Positions 49,293 to 57,546 of a stretch of 64,000 nucleotides of DNA are shown here, one piece after another. Made by a program: the position numbers and the translations under genes. The first letter of the stretch is position 1; every line of letters begins with the position of its first letter. The notes under the pieces are model-generated. The model searched no databases. It saw only the letters and a list, made by a program, of their open reading frames with translations, and was not told the DNA's origin. Origin of the DNA: Vulcanimicrobiota bacterium (GTDB lineage: Bacteria > Vulcanimicrobiota > Vulcanimicrobiia > Vulcanimicrobiales > Vulcanimicrobiaceae); contig JAAXCW010000011.1 of the NCBI GenBank assembly GCA_013036095.1, forward strand, positions 1-64,000. The letters run 5' to 3'.

Positions 49293-50359
49293 GCCTCGGG
49301 GACCGGCAATTCGTCGGGCCGATCCGTTGCCAAACATGCCGTCGCGTAAGTCACGTCACCGCGCAGAAGCAGCTCACCTAAGTGGGCCTCTAACGTCTGC
49401 ATCCCGCAGCTTCTGCCGGTTGCGATGATGTTGCGCAGATGGTGCGTCTTGGCCTCACGAATTGCGACGCGCACCGCGTCGTTGGCAACGAGCGTTTCCA
49501 CTGCTGCCACTCGTCCCGATCCTTGAGCGCGGGGAACTAACCGAAGGCTCACGACGCCGGCCAAGCTCTCCGCTAACCGCGTCCTAACCTCGATTTGAGC
49601 GGCGCCCTCAAAGCTGCCGACTATCCGGTCGACGCTTTCTGCTGCCTTTCCCGTATGCATTGTGCACAGAACCAAATGCCCGGTTTCGGCGGCAGTCAGA
49701 GCGGCGTGCATGGTCGCACGATCGCGCATTTCCCCCACCAGAAGCACGTCGGGATCGCTGCGCAGTGCTCCGAGCAGAGCGGCCAAAAAGCTCGGCGTGT
49801 CTCTCCCGATTTCGCGCTGCGTTATGCGGCATTTCATGGACTCGTGCCTATACTCGATGGGATCTTCTATTGTGATGATATGCTTCGAGAAAGTTCGATT
49901 CAAGCGATCGACCATCGCGGCAAGAGCGGTCGACTTTCCGCTCCCCGTCGGTCCGGAAACAATTATCAGCCCGTGATTACGTTCGACCAGTTGCGTAGCG
50001 CTGGCCGGCAAACGAAGACTGTCAAGGGACGGAATCTCGAGCGCGAGTAGCCGAAATGCAAGCGCGTAATTTGCTTCGGTCTTGAACGCGTGAATGCGCG
50101 TGAAGCGTGACTGCTCATCCGAATGCGTAACGGTCGCGTCTCCCTCTTCCTCGAGCCGTCTCGCGGCCGTTTCAGGAAAACAATGTGCAACAATGTCACC
50201 GATTTCACCAGAGGTAACCAGCTTCGGGTCGATTTGCTCGAGACTTCCGTCGATCCGCAGCGTTACCGGTAATCCTGGTGATAGGTGCACGTCGGAGGCT
50301 CGTGCGTCCCGGGCAATGCGCAGCGTCTCTCGCAACAGGAGCGGGGACGGGTTTGTCAT
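49289..50359 (-). CDS. pilT: Type IV pilus retraction ATPase PilT
   Basis: Hexameric motor that retracts pili. 356 residues starting LLLRETLRIARDARASDVHL; Walker A GPTGSGKSTALAA, Asp box EDPIEYRHE, Walker B RSDPDVLLVGEMRDRATMHA, and the PilT-type ALTAAETGHLVLCTMHT. The pairing of a distinct PilT with PilB implies a dynamic pilus rather than a type II secretion system. Its stop overlaps the pilC GTG and its ATG overlaps the pilB stop. Confidence 0.95.
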   Translation of the reverse strand: MTNPSPLLLRETLRIARDARASDVHLSPGLPVTLRIDGSLEQIDPKLVTSGEIGDIVAHCFPETAARRLEEEGDATVTHSDEQSRFTRIHAFKTEANYALAFRLLALEIPSLDSLRLPASATQLVERNHGLIIVSGPTGSGKSTALAAMVDRLNRTFSKHIITIEDPIEYRHESMKCRITQREIGRDTPSFLAALLGALRSDPDVLLVGEMRDRATMHAALTAAETGHLVLCTMHTGKAAESVDRIVGSFEGAAQIEVRTRLAESLAGVVSLRLVPRAQGSGRVAAVETLVANDAVRVAIREAKTHHLRNIIATGRSCGMQTLEAHLGELLLRGDVTYATACLATDRPDELPVPEA

Positions 50360-51813
50360 TCGCCTGCAAGGACGCGCCGCAGCTCGTTCAGAGTCGTCTC
50401 TCCCGCCATAGCTCGACGCAACCCGTGTCCGAACATGGAGCGAAAGCCGCGTTGCCGGGCGACCGCGCGGATTGCCACTGTCGTGGCCTCTTTGGAAATT
50501 GCTTCCCGTATGACGTCATCGATAAAGAGCATCTCAAACAGTGCCACGCGCCCGCGATAACCCGTTTGGGCGCATTCGCTGCAACCCGTCGGTTTGAAAA
50601 TTACAGTGCCCTCAGGGATGTTGAACTCGCTCGCCGCGCATCCGTCCAACGTCGTTTCGGCGCGGCAGCGGCCGCAAAGCGCGCGCACCAGCCGTTGGGC
50701 GATTACAACAGAGAGGCCGGCCGATATCGTTCGGCGCGCCACGCCGAGTTCCAACAGCCGCTCAATCGCGCTCGGCGCATCATTGCTATGAAGGGTCGTC
50801 AGAACGAGCTGCCCACTCAACGACGCCGCTGCAGCGACTGCTGCGGTTTCCTGATCTCGCATTTCGCCGACCATAATGACGTTGGGATCTTGTCTCAAGA
50901 ACGCACGGAGAGCACAAGCAAATGTGACGCCCGCTCGCGGATTGAATTGGACCTGCGAGATGCCCGGCATCCGCACTTCGATTGGGTCCTCGACGCTGCA
51001 CAGGTTCTCAGAAAGTGCATCGCGTTCGCTTAGAGCCGCGTACAACGTCGTCGTCTTGCCACTGCCCGTTGGGCCGGCCGCAACGATGAAACCGTACGGC
51101 GCTTTGCACGCCTTTTTGAAAGCATCGTAATACTCGTCCGGAATATTTAGCTGGTCGAGACGCGGAGTTTGAACGTGATCAGCCAGAAGTCTTACCGCGA
51201 GCTTTTCGCCGGCTATTGTCGGAACCGAGCTAACGCGCGCGTCGAAGCAGCAGCCATCTACTTCGAGATTGTACCGGCCGTCTTGAGGCTGTCGCTTGTC
51301 GGCGATATCCATTCCGGCGAGCAATTTGACCCGCGAAACAACCTGTGCAAATAGTTCCGGCGTTATCGTCCTGCAGACATGCAGAATGCCATCGACGCGC
51401 TGTCTGACGCGCCCGCCATCCTCGACTGGCTCTATGTGTACGTCCGAGGCGTTTGCAAGCGCGGCGGCGCGCATGATGTCGTTCGCCACCGCGACCGCGG
51501 GCGGCTCGACTACGCCGCGATCAGGAAGGGGAATAGGGTTATGATAGATGCGTTTCAGGCGCTCGCGAATCGCATCGCGCGGCGCCTCCAGGGCGCGTAC
51601 CTGCATGCCCGTGGAGAACCGTATTTTTTCAACGATCTCGCGCTCGCCGGCATCGGGGACGGCGACAGTCAACTCGTTCCCATCGCTGGAAAGCGACAGG
51701 ACATCATGCCCGAAGGCAAGCGCTCGTGGTATTTTTCGCAGCGCATCCGCTTCCACCGGAACGGACGCTACATCGACGATAGCTCGTGCGCTATCAACGT
51801 CTCTAAGAGCCAC
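50356..51813 (-). CDS. pilB: Type IV pilus extension ATPase PilB
   Basis: Hexameric motor that extends pili. 485 residues from a GTG at 51813, with AAGGGG six bases upstream. Walker A AAGPTGSGKTTTLYAALS, SVEDPIEVRMPGISQVQFN, Walker B RQDPNVIMVGEMRDQETA, and the tetracysteine zinc site CGRCR ... CSECAQTGYRGRVALFE. The N-terminal MshEN region is shortened (about 90 residues before the core). First gene of the operon. Confidence 0.95.
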   Translation of the reverse strand: MALRDVDSARAIVDVASVPVEADALRKIPRALAFGHDVLSLSSDGNELTVAVPDAGEREIVEKIRFSTGMQVRALEAPRDAIRERLKRIYHNPIPLPDRGVVEPPAVAVANDIMRAAALANASDVHIEPVEDGGRVRQRVDGILHVCRTITPELFAQVVSRVKLLAGMDIADKRQPQDGRYNLEVDGCCFDARVSSVPTIAGEKLAVRLLADHVQTPRLDQLNIPDEYYDAFKKACKAPYGFIVAAGPTGSGKTTTLYAALSERDALSENLCSVEDPIEVRMPGISQVQFNPRAGVTFACALRAFLRQDPNVIMVGEMRDQETAAVAAAASLSGQLVLTTLHSNDAPSAIERLLELGVARRTISAGLSVVIAQRLVRALCGRCRAETTLDGCAASEFNIPEGTVIFKPTGCSECAQTGYRGRVALFEMLFIDDVIREAISKEATTVAIRAVARQRGFRSMFGHGLRRAMAGETTLNELRRVLAGE

Positions 51814-51841
51814 ACCCGACCCCTTCGAAAGACAGTTAGCC

Positions 51842-51857
51842 TGCGTTCGCTAACGCA
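51842..51857. promoter_or_regulatory. Perfect inverted repeat upstream of pilB
   Basis: TGCGTT-CGCT-AACGCA, 6-bp arms with a 4-base spacer, 29-44 bases before the pilB GTG. On the minus strand a TATTAT box lies just upstream, so the repeat would fall at the transcription start: an operator or a short leader hairpin. No good -35 was found. Confidence 0.5.
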
Positions 51858-51979
51858 AACGCATAATAAACATGTACCATATGTCGGCTCGCTGAGCAAT
51901 CTCCCGGCAACAAAAATGCATGGTCCTTATTTCCCTAGCCATCCGGATAGATTCTGGGCATCCCTTTTGTGGTATGTAG

Positions 51980-51988
51980 TTATCCACA
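51980..51988 (+). promoter_or_regulatory. DnaA-box-like 9-mer before the lipid kinase gene
   Basis: TTATCCACA, identical to the consensus DnaA box, directly precedes the ATG at 51989. It is a single copy with no companion boxes or AT-rich unwinding element seen, so it could at most be a regulatory DnaA site. Confidence 0.4.
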
Positions 51989-52855
51989 ATGCGTGAAGTG
52001 ACGATTATATGCCGGCCGAAATCTCGGAATGGCGTGCCGTTTTATCAGCGCCTGCACGACGAACTTCCGAAGCAGGGCGTTCGGGTTGTCGCCGCCCACA
52101 GCGCGGAGAGCCGGAAAGACCTCATTCGCGCTGTTCGAAGTGCGGTGAAGGCCAGGGCCGAGACGATCGTCGTGGTCGGCGGAGACGGCTCTCAAACAGC
52201 GGCCGTCGCGGAGATCGCGCACACCAAATCTGCGCTGGCCGTGGTTCCGGCAGGCACCGGGAATAGCTTCGCGCTCAGTATCGGGATCAAGGATTTTGAA
52301 ACCGCCGTAGAGGCGATCGTCAAAGGGCGCGAAGAGCGTATCGACGTGGGCGTGCTCAACGGGACGTATTTTGCAAACTTTGCCTCAGTCGGTCTGTTGG
52401 CCGATGCTGCCGATGATACGAGCCGTCCGCTCAAACGCATCGTGGGTCCGGTAGCGTACGGCGTATCGTTCATGCGCAACCTTTTGAAGAGCAGGCCGTT
52501 CGACATGCACGTGACCTGGGAAGGCGGCGAGCTCGACGTACAAACGTACCAGGCAATCATCGCCAACGGGCGCTACTTCGGGTGGCAGGCGCTCACGCCC
52601 GATGCCGGCGTGCATAGCGGTAAGCTCGCATTTTTTGCCGTCGAAGGCGTTTCGCGGACAGATGCTCTCAAGACGAGCGCCGCACTCATTCGTGGCGACC
52701 AGGTGAAACTCGAGGGCGCGCATTACTTCTCGGCCTGCAAGATTCAAATCAAGACCAAACCCAAACAGCAGCTCGATATCGACGGCCACACGCTCGGCAA
52801 GACGCCCGCCAAATTTAAGGTCGAAGTCAAAGCGCTGCGCGTCCTTATACCTTGA
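51989..52855 (+). CDS. Diacylglycerol/lipid kinase (DagK/YegS family)
   Basis: Phosphorylates a lipid such as diacylglycerol with ATP. 288 residues beginning MREVTIICRPKSRNG; the family's glycine-rich motif TIVVVGGDGSQTAAV (about 62) and the following VVPAGTGNSFALSIGI are intact, and the second domain (GVLNGTYFANFASVGLLADA) is typical. It is translationally coupled to the PAP2 phosphatase gene by a TTGA overlap. The exact lipid cannot be read from the sequence. Confidence 0.9.
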   Translation: MREVTIICRPKSRNGVPFYQRLHDELPKQGVRVVAAHSAESRKDLIRAVRSAVKARAETIVVVGGDGSQTAAVAEIAHTKSALAVVPAGTGNSFALSIGIKDFETAVEAIVKGREERIDVGVLNGTYFANFASVGLLADAADDTSRPLKRIVGPVAYGVSFMRNLLKSRPFDMHVTWEGGELDVQTYQAIIANGRYFGWQALTPDAGVHSGKLAFFAVEGVSRTDALKTSAALIRGDQVKLEGAHYFSACKIQIKTKPKQQLDIDGHTLGKTPAKFKVEVKALRVLIP

Positions 52856-53466
52856 GCCGCACGGCCGAATACTACGTCGCCGCGGGCGTTCTCTTCGTCG
52901 CGTTTCTCGCGCTCGGCGAGTTGGTCACGCGCAAACCCGCGCTACGAGTCGACTCGAAGGCGCTCTTCCACGCACGTGCTACGCCGATGGCGCGCTTCTT
53001 CACCTTCTCCGGGCGCTGGATTTTCCTCACTTCGGGTTTCGTCATTGCCACGCTTCTCTTTGCGCACATGCATCGCAGCGTCATTATCCCGGCTTTGCTG
53101 CTCATCTCGCAGATCGTCACGCAGACGCTGGCGGAGCTCTTTAAAGCGCACTACCGCCGCGTCCGGCCGGAGTATTGGATCGTCGGGCTCGACATCGGCA
53201 AATCGTATCCGAGCGGCCACGCGGTGACGGCCATGGTCTACTTCTGCGGCTGGGCGTGCGTGGTCGCGTTCAGCGCGCTGACGCCTGATTTAAAGTACGC
53301 ACTGGTTGGCGTGCTGATCGCGTGGGCCGTCTGCGTGGATTGGTCGCGCCTAGCTTTAGGAGCGCATTACCTGACCGACATCGCCGGCGGCACCCTCCTG
53401 GGCTCGGCCTGGCTCTGCGCAGTCCTGGGAGCGGTGCACCAATTCGCCCTGGCGCACGCGCCCTAG
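52852..53466 (+). CDS. PAP2-family membrane phosphatase
   Basis: 204 residues from a TTG overlapping the previous stop (TTGA). About five TM segments. The PAP2 catalytic motifs are AHYRRVRPE (KxxxxxxRP variant), YPSGHAVTA (PSGH) and SRLALGAHYLTDIAGG (SRxxxxxHxxxD). It could act on undecaprenyl diphosphate or phosphatidic acid; the coupling to a lipid kinase suggests a lipid kinase/phosphatase pair. TTG start chosen on overlap. Confidence 0.9.
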   Translation: MSRTAEYYVAAGVLFVAFLALGELVTRKPALRVDSKALFHARATPMARFFTFSGRWIFLTSGFVIATLLFAHMHRSVIIPALLLISQIVTQTLAELFKAHYRRVRPEYWIVGLDIGKSYPSGHAVTAMVYFCGWACVVAFSALTPDLKYALVGVLIAWAVCVDWSRLALGAHYLTDIAGGTLLGSAWLCAVLGAVHQFALAHAP

Positions 53467-53468
53467 CC

Positions 53469-53885
53469 TTATTGACCCGTGACGTACCGGTGGTGGTGCG
53501 TTAGAAAGCAAACCTCGAGTTTATTGCCCGCGGGATCGTCGCAAAACGTTGCATAGTAGCCGGAGTAATCGGCCGGGCCATCGACGTCTAGCGCGCCGGC
53601 CTTCTGTAATGTTGCCGTAACCCGGTCGACTTGCTCGCGAGACGTCGCATGAAAAGCGATCCGGTTGGCGTTTGGCACGAACTCAGGGTCGACGGTGAGC
53701 CCGATGAATTCGTCATTGGCCTGCCAGTGTTCGCGCCGCCACGTCGGTTCGTCGTCGGGGAAAAGCCCCTTGACGCGCACGAAGCCGAACTCGGCTAAGA
53801 ACGCATCGTAGAATCGGGTCGCGGACGCAACGTCTTTGACTCGCAAATCGACGTGACTAAATAAACGTTGCTCCGCATCGCCCAT
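53469..53885 (-). CDS. VOC (glyoxalase/bleomycin-resistance) family protein
   Basis: 138 residues. The start FSHVDLRVKDVASATRFYDA and the end YYATFCDDPAGNKLEVCFL are the two halves of a VOC domain, with potential metal ligands (His in FSHVDL, His in RIAFHATS, Glu in KLEVCF). Substrate unknown. It is on the same strand as ftsZ, 10 bases after it, and convergent with the PAP2 gene. Confidence 0.88.
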   Translation of the reverse strand: MGDAEQRLFSHVDLRVKDVASATRFYDAFLAEFGFVRVKGLFPDDEPTWRREHWQANDEFIGLTVDPEFVPNANRIAFHATSREQVDRVTATLQKAGALDVDGPADYSGYYATFCDDPAGNKLEVCFLTHHHRYVTGQ

Positions 53886-53895
53886 CCGGCGGCCG

Positions 53896-54969
53896 TTAGC
53901 CGCGATAGCGCAGGAAGGCCGGGACCTCGATGTCGTCCATGTTCACGGGCGAAACCGCGTCGAAGCGCGTGTCGGCGAAATTGAACGAGGCCTGCGAGCG
54001 TCCGTAACCGCGCTGCGTACCAAAGCCCGCCGCGAGCACCGTGACGCGCACTTTGCCCGTCATGGTCGGATCGATGCTCGCCCCGAAGATGATCTGAGCG
54101 TCGCCGTCAACGGCGCGGCTGATCATTTCGGCCGCTTCGTTGACTTCGTACATCGCCATATCCGCGCCGCCGGTGATGTTGAAGATCACGCCGCGCGCGC
54201 CTTCGATCGTCGTCTCGAGCAGCGGTGAGGCGATCGCCTTTTGCGCCGCATCGGCCGCGCGATGCTCACCCGTGCCTTCGCCGATCCCCATCATCGCGGT
54301 GCCGGCGTCGGTCATCACGGTCTTCACGTCGGCGAAATCGAGGTTGATGAGACCCGGCTGCGTGATCAGGTCCGAGATACCGGCAATGCCCTGACGCAAG
54401 ACGTCGTCGGCATACGCGAAGGCTTCGTTGAGCGGTGTGCGCTTTTCGATCACTTGCAGAATACGCTCGTTGGGAATGGTGATCATCGTGTCGACTTTGG
54501 GCTCGAGCTCGGCGATGCCGTTCTCGGCGACTTGCATGCGCTTGCGCCCCTCGAACGCGAAGGGCTTGGTTACAACGGCGATCGTCAGCGCGCCCGCGTC
54601 GTGCGCGAGTTCGGCGATGATCGGCGTCGCGCCGGTACCGGTGCCGCCGCCCATGCCCGAGGTGATAAAGACCAAATCGGCGCCTTCAAGAATCAGCGAA
54701 AGGTCTTCGCGTGAGTCTTCGGCCGCTTCGCGCGCCAGCACCGGGTTGGCGCCGGCGCCCAGGCCGCGCGTCAGACCCGTGCCGATCTGCACGGTATTTT
54801 CGGTCAGTGAATTGCGGAGCGCTTGCACGTCGGAGTTGACGGCATAAAACTCCACGCCGGTCAGCCCGGCTTCGATCATGCGATTGACCGCATTGCATCC
54901 GCCGCCGCCGACGCCGACCACTTTAATCGTCGCCGCATGCTCGGGTACGTAGCGCTTCGCTTCAGCCAT
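53896..54969 (-). CDS. ftsZ: Cell division GTPase FtsZ
   Basis: Tubulin-like GTPase forming the division ring. 357 residues from the ATG at 54969, with a GGAG SD nine bases upstream. Motifs: VVGVGGGGCNAVNRMIEAGL, the tubulin signature ITSGMGGGTGTGATP, VTKPFAFEGRKR and NLDFADVKTVM (T7 loop). The C-terminus is short and ends DIEVPAFLRYRG, the conserved FtsA-binding tail (DIPxFLR-like). It follows ftsA by 17 bases. Confidence 0.98.
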   Translation of the reverse strand: MAEAKRYVPEHAATIKVVGVGGGGCNAVNRMIEAGLTGVEFYAVNSDVQALRNSLTENTVQIGTGLTRGLGAGANPVLAREAAEDSREDLSLILEGADLVFITSGMGGGTGTGATPIIAELAHDAGALTIAVVTKPFAFEGRKRMQVAENGIAELEPKVDTMITIPNERILQVIEKRTPLNEAFAYADDVLRQGIAGISDLITQPGLINLDFADVKTVMTDAGTAMMGIGEGTGEHRAADAAQKAIASPLLETTIEGARGVIFNITGGADMAMYEVNEAAEMISRAVDGDAQIIFGASIDPTMTGKVRVTVLAAGFGTQRGYGRSQASFNFADTRFDAVSPVNMDDIEVPAFLRYRG

Positions 54970-54986
54970 GGTAGTCGTCTCCTTAT

Positions 54987-56198
54987 TTAGTTCCATAGAT
55001 CGCCCAGCCACGAGCGGAATTTGCCGAACATCGACGGGCTGCGTTTAACGTAGCGGTGCTCTGTCCCGCCGTTGGGACCGAAGAGTAGTAAACCGATCGC
55101 GGTGGCGTATTCGGGCTGCTTCATCGCGTCGGTGAGGCCCCCGATCGCATCGGGTGTACCGACACGCACCGGCAATCCAAAGACCTCTTCCGCCAGCGGC
55201 TCGACGCCTTTGAGGTGCGCGCCGCCGCCGGTCAAGACGATCTCGCCCAAGACTAAATCGCGCGGCACGTTCTCGATGATCTTCGTCTTGCACATGCGGA
55301 ACGTTTCGATGACGCGCGGCACAACGATCTGGCGCAGCTGCGAACTGGCCGACTCGCGCGTGCTGCGTCCGTCGAGCGTTTTGACCGGGAAGAATTGTTC
55401 TTCCATCTCAGGCGGGCCCGAACCGTAGACCCGTTTGATTTGCTCGGCTTCGCCCGCAGTCGTTTTCAGTCCGAGCGAGATGTCGTTGGTCAGAATATTG
55501 CCGCCGATCGGAATGGTCGCGGTATAGATCGCGCCGCCGCCTGAGTACACGGCGATGTCCGTCGTGCCGCCGCCGATATCCAGCAGCACCACGCCGACCT
55601 GTTTTTCTTCGGCCAGCAACGTCGCGGCCGAGCTCGCGAGCGGCTCGAAGACCAGCCCCGACGCCTCGAGTCCGGCGCGGTGCACGCACTTGAGCACGTT
55701 GGTGATGAACGACGTGCCGCCGGTGATGATGTGCGTGTCGACCTCGAGACGCCCGCCGGCCATGCCGATCGGATCCTCGACGCCGTCTTGCCCGTCGACG
55801 GTAAAATAGCGCGGCAGCGCGTGGATGATCTGCCGGTCGCTGGGCACACTGATAATTTTGCTCGCCTCGACCACGCGGTGCACGTCGCTGCTGCTGACCT
55901 CGCGGTCTTCGTTCTGGACCGCGACCACGGCGCGGTTGTTGGTGCTGCGGATGTGCTCGCCGGTGATGGCGACATAAACGTCGCCGATGTGGACGCCGGC
56001 CATGCGCTCGGCCTTTTCGGTCGCGGCCTCGATCGACTTGATGGTCTCCTCGAGGTCGGTCACGACGCCCTTGCGCATTCCCAGTGAAGGCGCTTCCCCG
56101 TAGCCGATAATCTCCAAGCCTTGGGGTCCGTCGGAGGCGACAACAGCGCACGTCTTAGTCGTGCCTATGTCTAGCCCCGCAACGGTGCCATTCCTCAT
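54987..56198 (-). CDS. ftsA: Cell division protein FtsA
   Basis: Actin-like membrane tether for FtsZ. 403 residues from the ATG at 56198, with a GAGGGG SD eight bases upstream. Phosphate 1 VAGLDIGTTKTCAVV, the SHS2/1C domain (VYVAITGEHIRSTNNRAVV), phosphate 2 VGVVLLDIGGGTTDIAVY, adenosine motif IVLTGGGAHLKGV, and a C-terminal amphipathic helix (MFGKFRSWLGDLW). Its upstream neighbour on this strand is ftsQ beyond an oppositely oriented small gene. Confidence 0.97.
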   Translation of the reverse strand: MRNGTVAGLDIGTTKTCAVVASDGPQGLEIIGYGEAPSLGMRKGVVTDLEETIKSIEAATEKAERMAGVHIGDVYVAITGEHIRSTNNRAVVAVQNEDREVSSSDVHRVVEASKIISVPSDRQIIHALPRYFTVDGQDGVEDPIGMAGGRLEVDTHIITGGTSFITNVLKCVHRAGLEASGLVFEPLASSAATLLAEEKQVGVVLLDIGGGTTDIAVYSGGGAIYTATIPIGGNILTNDISLGLKTTAGEAEQIKRVYGSGPPEMEEQFFPVKTLDGRSTRESASSQLRQIVVPRVIETFRMCKTKIIENVPRDLVLGEIVLTGGGAHLKGVEPLAEEVFGLPVRVGTPDAIGGLTDAMKQPEYATAIGLLLFGPNGGTEHRYVKRSPSMFGKFRSWLGDLWN

Positions 56199-56447
56199 CC
56201 GCGATCCCCTCAAGCCCAATATATTGTGGCCCGGCTGCCTAAACCCTACAACGTGTAGCGGGTGTTGGCAAGGGCCCTGTACGACTAGAGCCCAGAGGTT
56301 TGAGCGGCGCGGGCCTGCTCCTTGCGAGCAACCTGTGCAGCGATGTGGAGAAAGAGCGGAAACTTTTCGGGAGCCCGCTGGCGCGAGGCGCCCGACCTGG
56401 GGTAAAATCCCATGCTAAGACCACTCGGACGCTTTGATGGAGTTTTC

Positions 56448-56747
56448 GTGCGAACAATCAGCCTGCTAGCTTTCATCGCGGCTCTGGCCGCGCCCGCGGT
56501 TGCGGCTCAAACCTCGACGCGAACCGCCGCTGCCAATCCCGCTCAACTTCCCGACGGCACCTATACCGCGGTCGTGCAGAAAGTGCTCGACACCAAAGAC
56601 GTCGTCGTGAAACTTTCCAACGGCTCTCAAGCGACGCTGAAAACGAACAAAGATAATGTCGACTTCACGAAATGCCAGACCAATCAATCGATCCGGTTCT
56701 CCGTAATCAACGGTCTGGTCGCAGTGTACGCGCCCGAAACGCCCTAA
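56448..56747 (+). CDS. Small exported protein between ftsA and ftsQ, opposite strand
   Basis: 99 residues from a GTG at 56448, with GGAG five bases upstream (an ATG at 56412 would add 12 residues without SD support). Signal peptide MRTISLLAFIAALAAPAVA, then a small beta-looking domain (GTYTAVVQKVLDTKDVVVKL, QATLKTNKDNVDFTKCQTN, IRFSVINGLVAVYAP) with one Cys. The general shape resembles the 16208/17338 pair, but similarity is too weak to call them related. A terminator follows. It splits ftsQ from ftsA. Confidence 0.82.
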   Translation: MRTISLLAFIAALAAPAVAAQTSTRTAAANPAQLPDGTYTAVVQKVLDTKDVVVKLSNGSQATLKTNKDNVDFTKCQTNQSIRFSVINGLVAVYAPETP

Positions 56748-56767
56748 GAACTAGACGCGCAATAATC

Positions 56768-56807
56768 ACGGGCCTTTCGGTTCTGCCGAGGGGCCCGTTC
56801 GCGTTTT
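56768..56807 (+). terminator. Terminator after the small exported protein gene
   Basis: ACGGGCC (56768-56774) pairs with GGCCCGT (56792-56798), with an inner TCGG/CCGA stem, followed by TCGCGTTTTATTT. It ends at the convergent ftsQ stop. T-run imperfect. Confidence 0.6.
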
Positions 56808-57546
56808 ATTTGTAGCGGACGACGGGCGTGCCCGGGGCGCGCAAATCGATTGCAGCGATCTTCTTTCCCGCCGTCTGGGACAAGATCGGGCCGATCAAAG
56901 AAATCTTGCGCGCGAGATCCTCGTCATCGCCTCCGAGGAGTATTTGCACGCCGCGCGGCGTGACCGCAACTAAGTCGCCGAAACGATCGTAGCGCATCGA
57001 CTTCACGATGACGTGCGCGCCTTCCAGCTGGTCGTAATCGTCGCGAAGCCGGGCGACACGTTCGTCCTTCACGTCTTTCCCTTGAGCCAGAGCAGATATC
57101 GGCACAACAAATTGAGGGAGCGTCGGAGCCGCTCCAAAATCGAGAACGCGCAGATCGCGATCCACGACGATCTTCTTATTCCCGGAGAGTATGACGGCAA
57201 ACGGGTGCCGCTCGCGCAGCACGATCGAAACCGATGCCGGAAAGGCTCGCCGGATCGTCACTTGCCCCACATCGGGTATCGCCGCAACCCGATCCGCGAC
57301 GGCGCGCATGTTCTGGAGCCAAATATTGATGCGCCGGTTGATCGCCGCGCGATGCAGGATCTCTTTGGCGCCGACCCGGCGATTGCCGATTACGACGATC
57401 TGATTCGCGCGGAAACCCGGCCAGGTCGCCGCATAGTACCCCCCAAGGCCAACGACGGCGACAAAAAGCACGAGCAGTATCCAAAACGGCTTCAAACGAT
57501 CGGCGGCCGAACGTTTCCGCCTGGCGACGGGCTTTCGTTTGCTCAT
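56806..57546 (-). CDS. ftsQ: FtsQ-type division protein (POTRA)
   Basis: Bitopic division protein. 246 residues from the ATG at 57546, overlapping the HAD gene stop (ATGA). A basic cytoplasmic start (KRKPVARRKRSAADR), one TM segment (FWILLVLFVAVVGLGGYYAA), a POTRA domain (FRANQIVVIGNRRVGAKEIL, IWLQNMRAVADRVAAIPDVG) and the beta domain (VTIRRAFPASVSIVLRERHP; FGDLVAVTPRGVQILLG). Confidence 0.92.
   Translation of the reverse strand: MSKRKPVARRKRSAADRLKPFWILLVLFVAVVGLGGYYAATWPGFRANQIVVIGNRRVGAKEILHRAAINRRINIWLQNMRAVADRVAAIPDVGQVTIRRAFPASVSIVLRERHPFAVILSGNKKIVVDRDLRVLDFGAAPTLPQFVVPISALAQGKDVKDERVARLRDDYDQLEGAHVIVKSMRYDRFGDLVAVTPRGVQILLGGDDEDLARKISLIGPILSQTAGKKIAAIDLRAPGTPVVRYK

Noticed and set aside
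51980-51988. Replication origin near a perfect DnaA box
   Set aside because: One box only; no cluster, no AT-rich element, no dnaA/dnaN/gidA neighbours. Kept only as a possible regulatory site.
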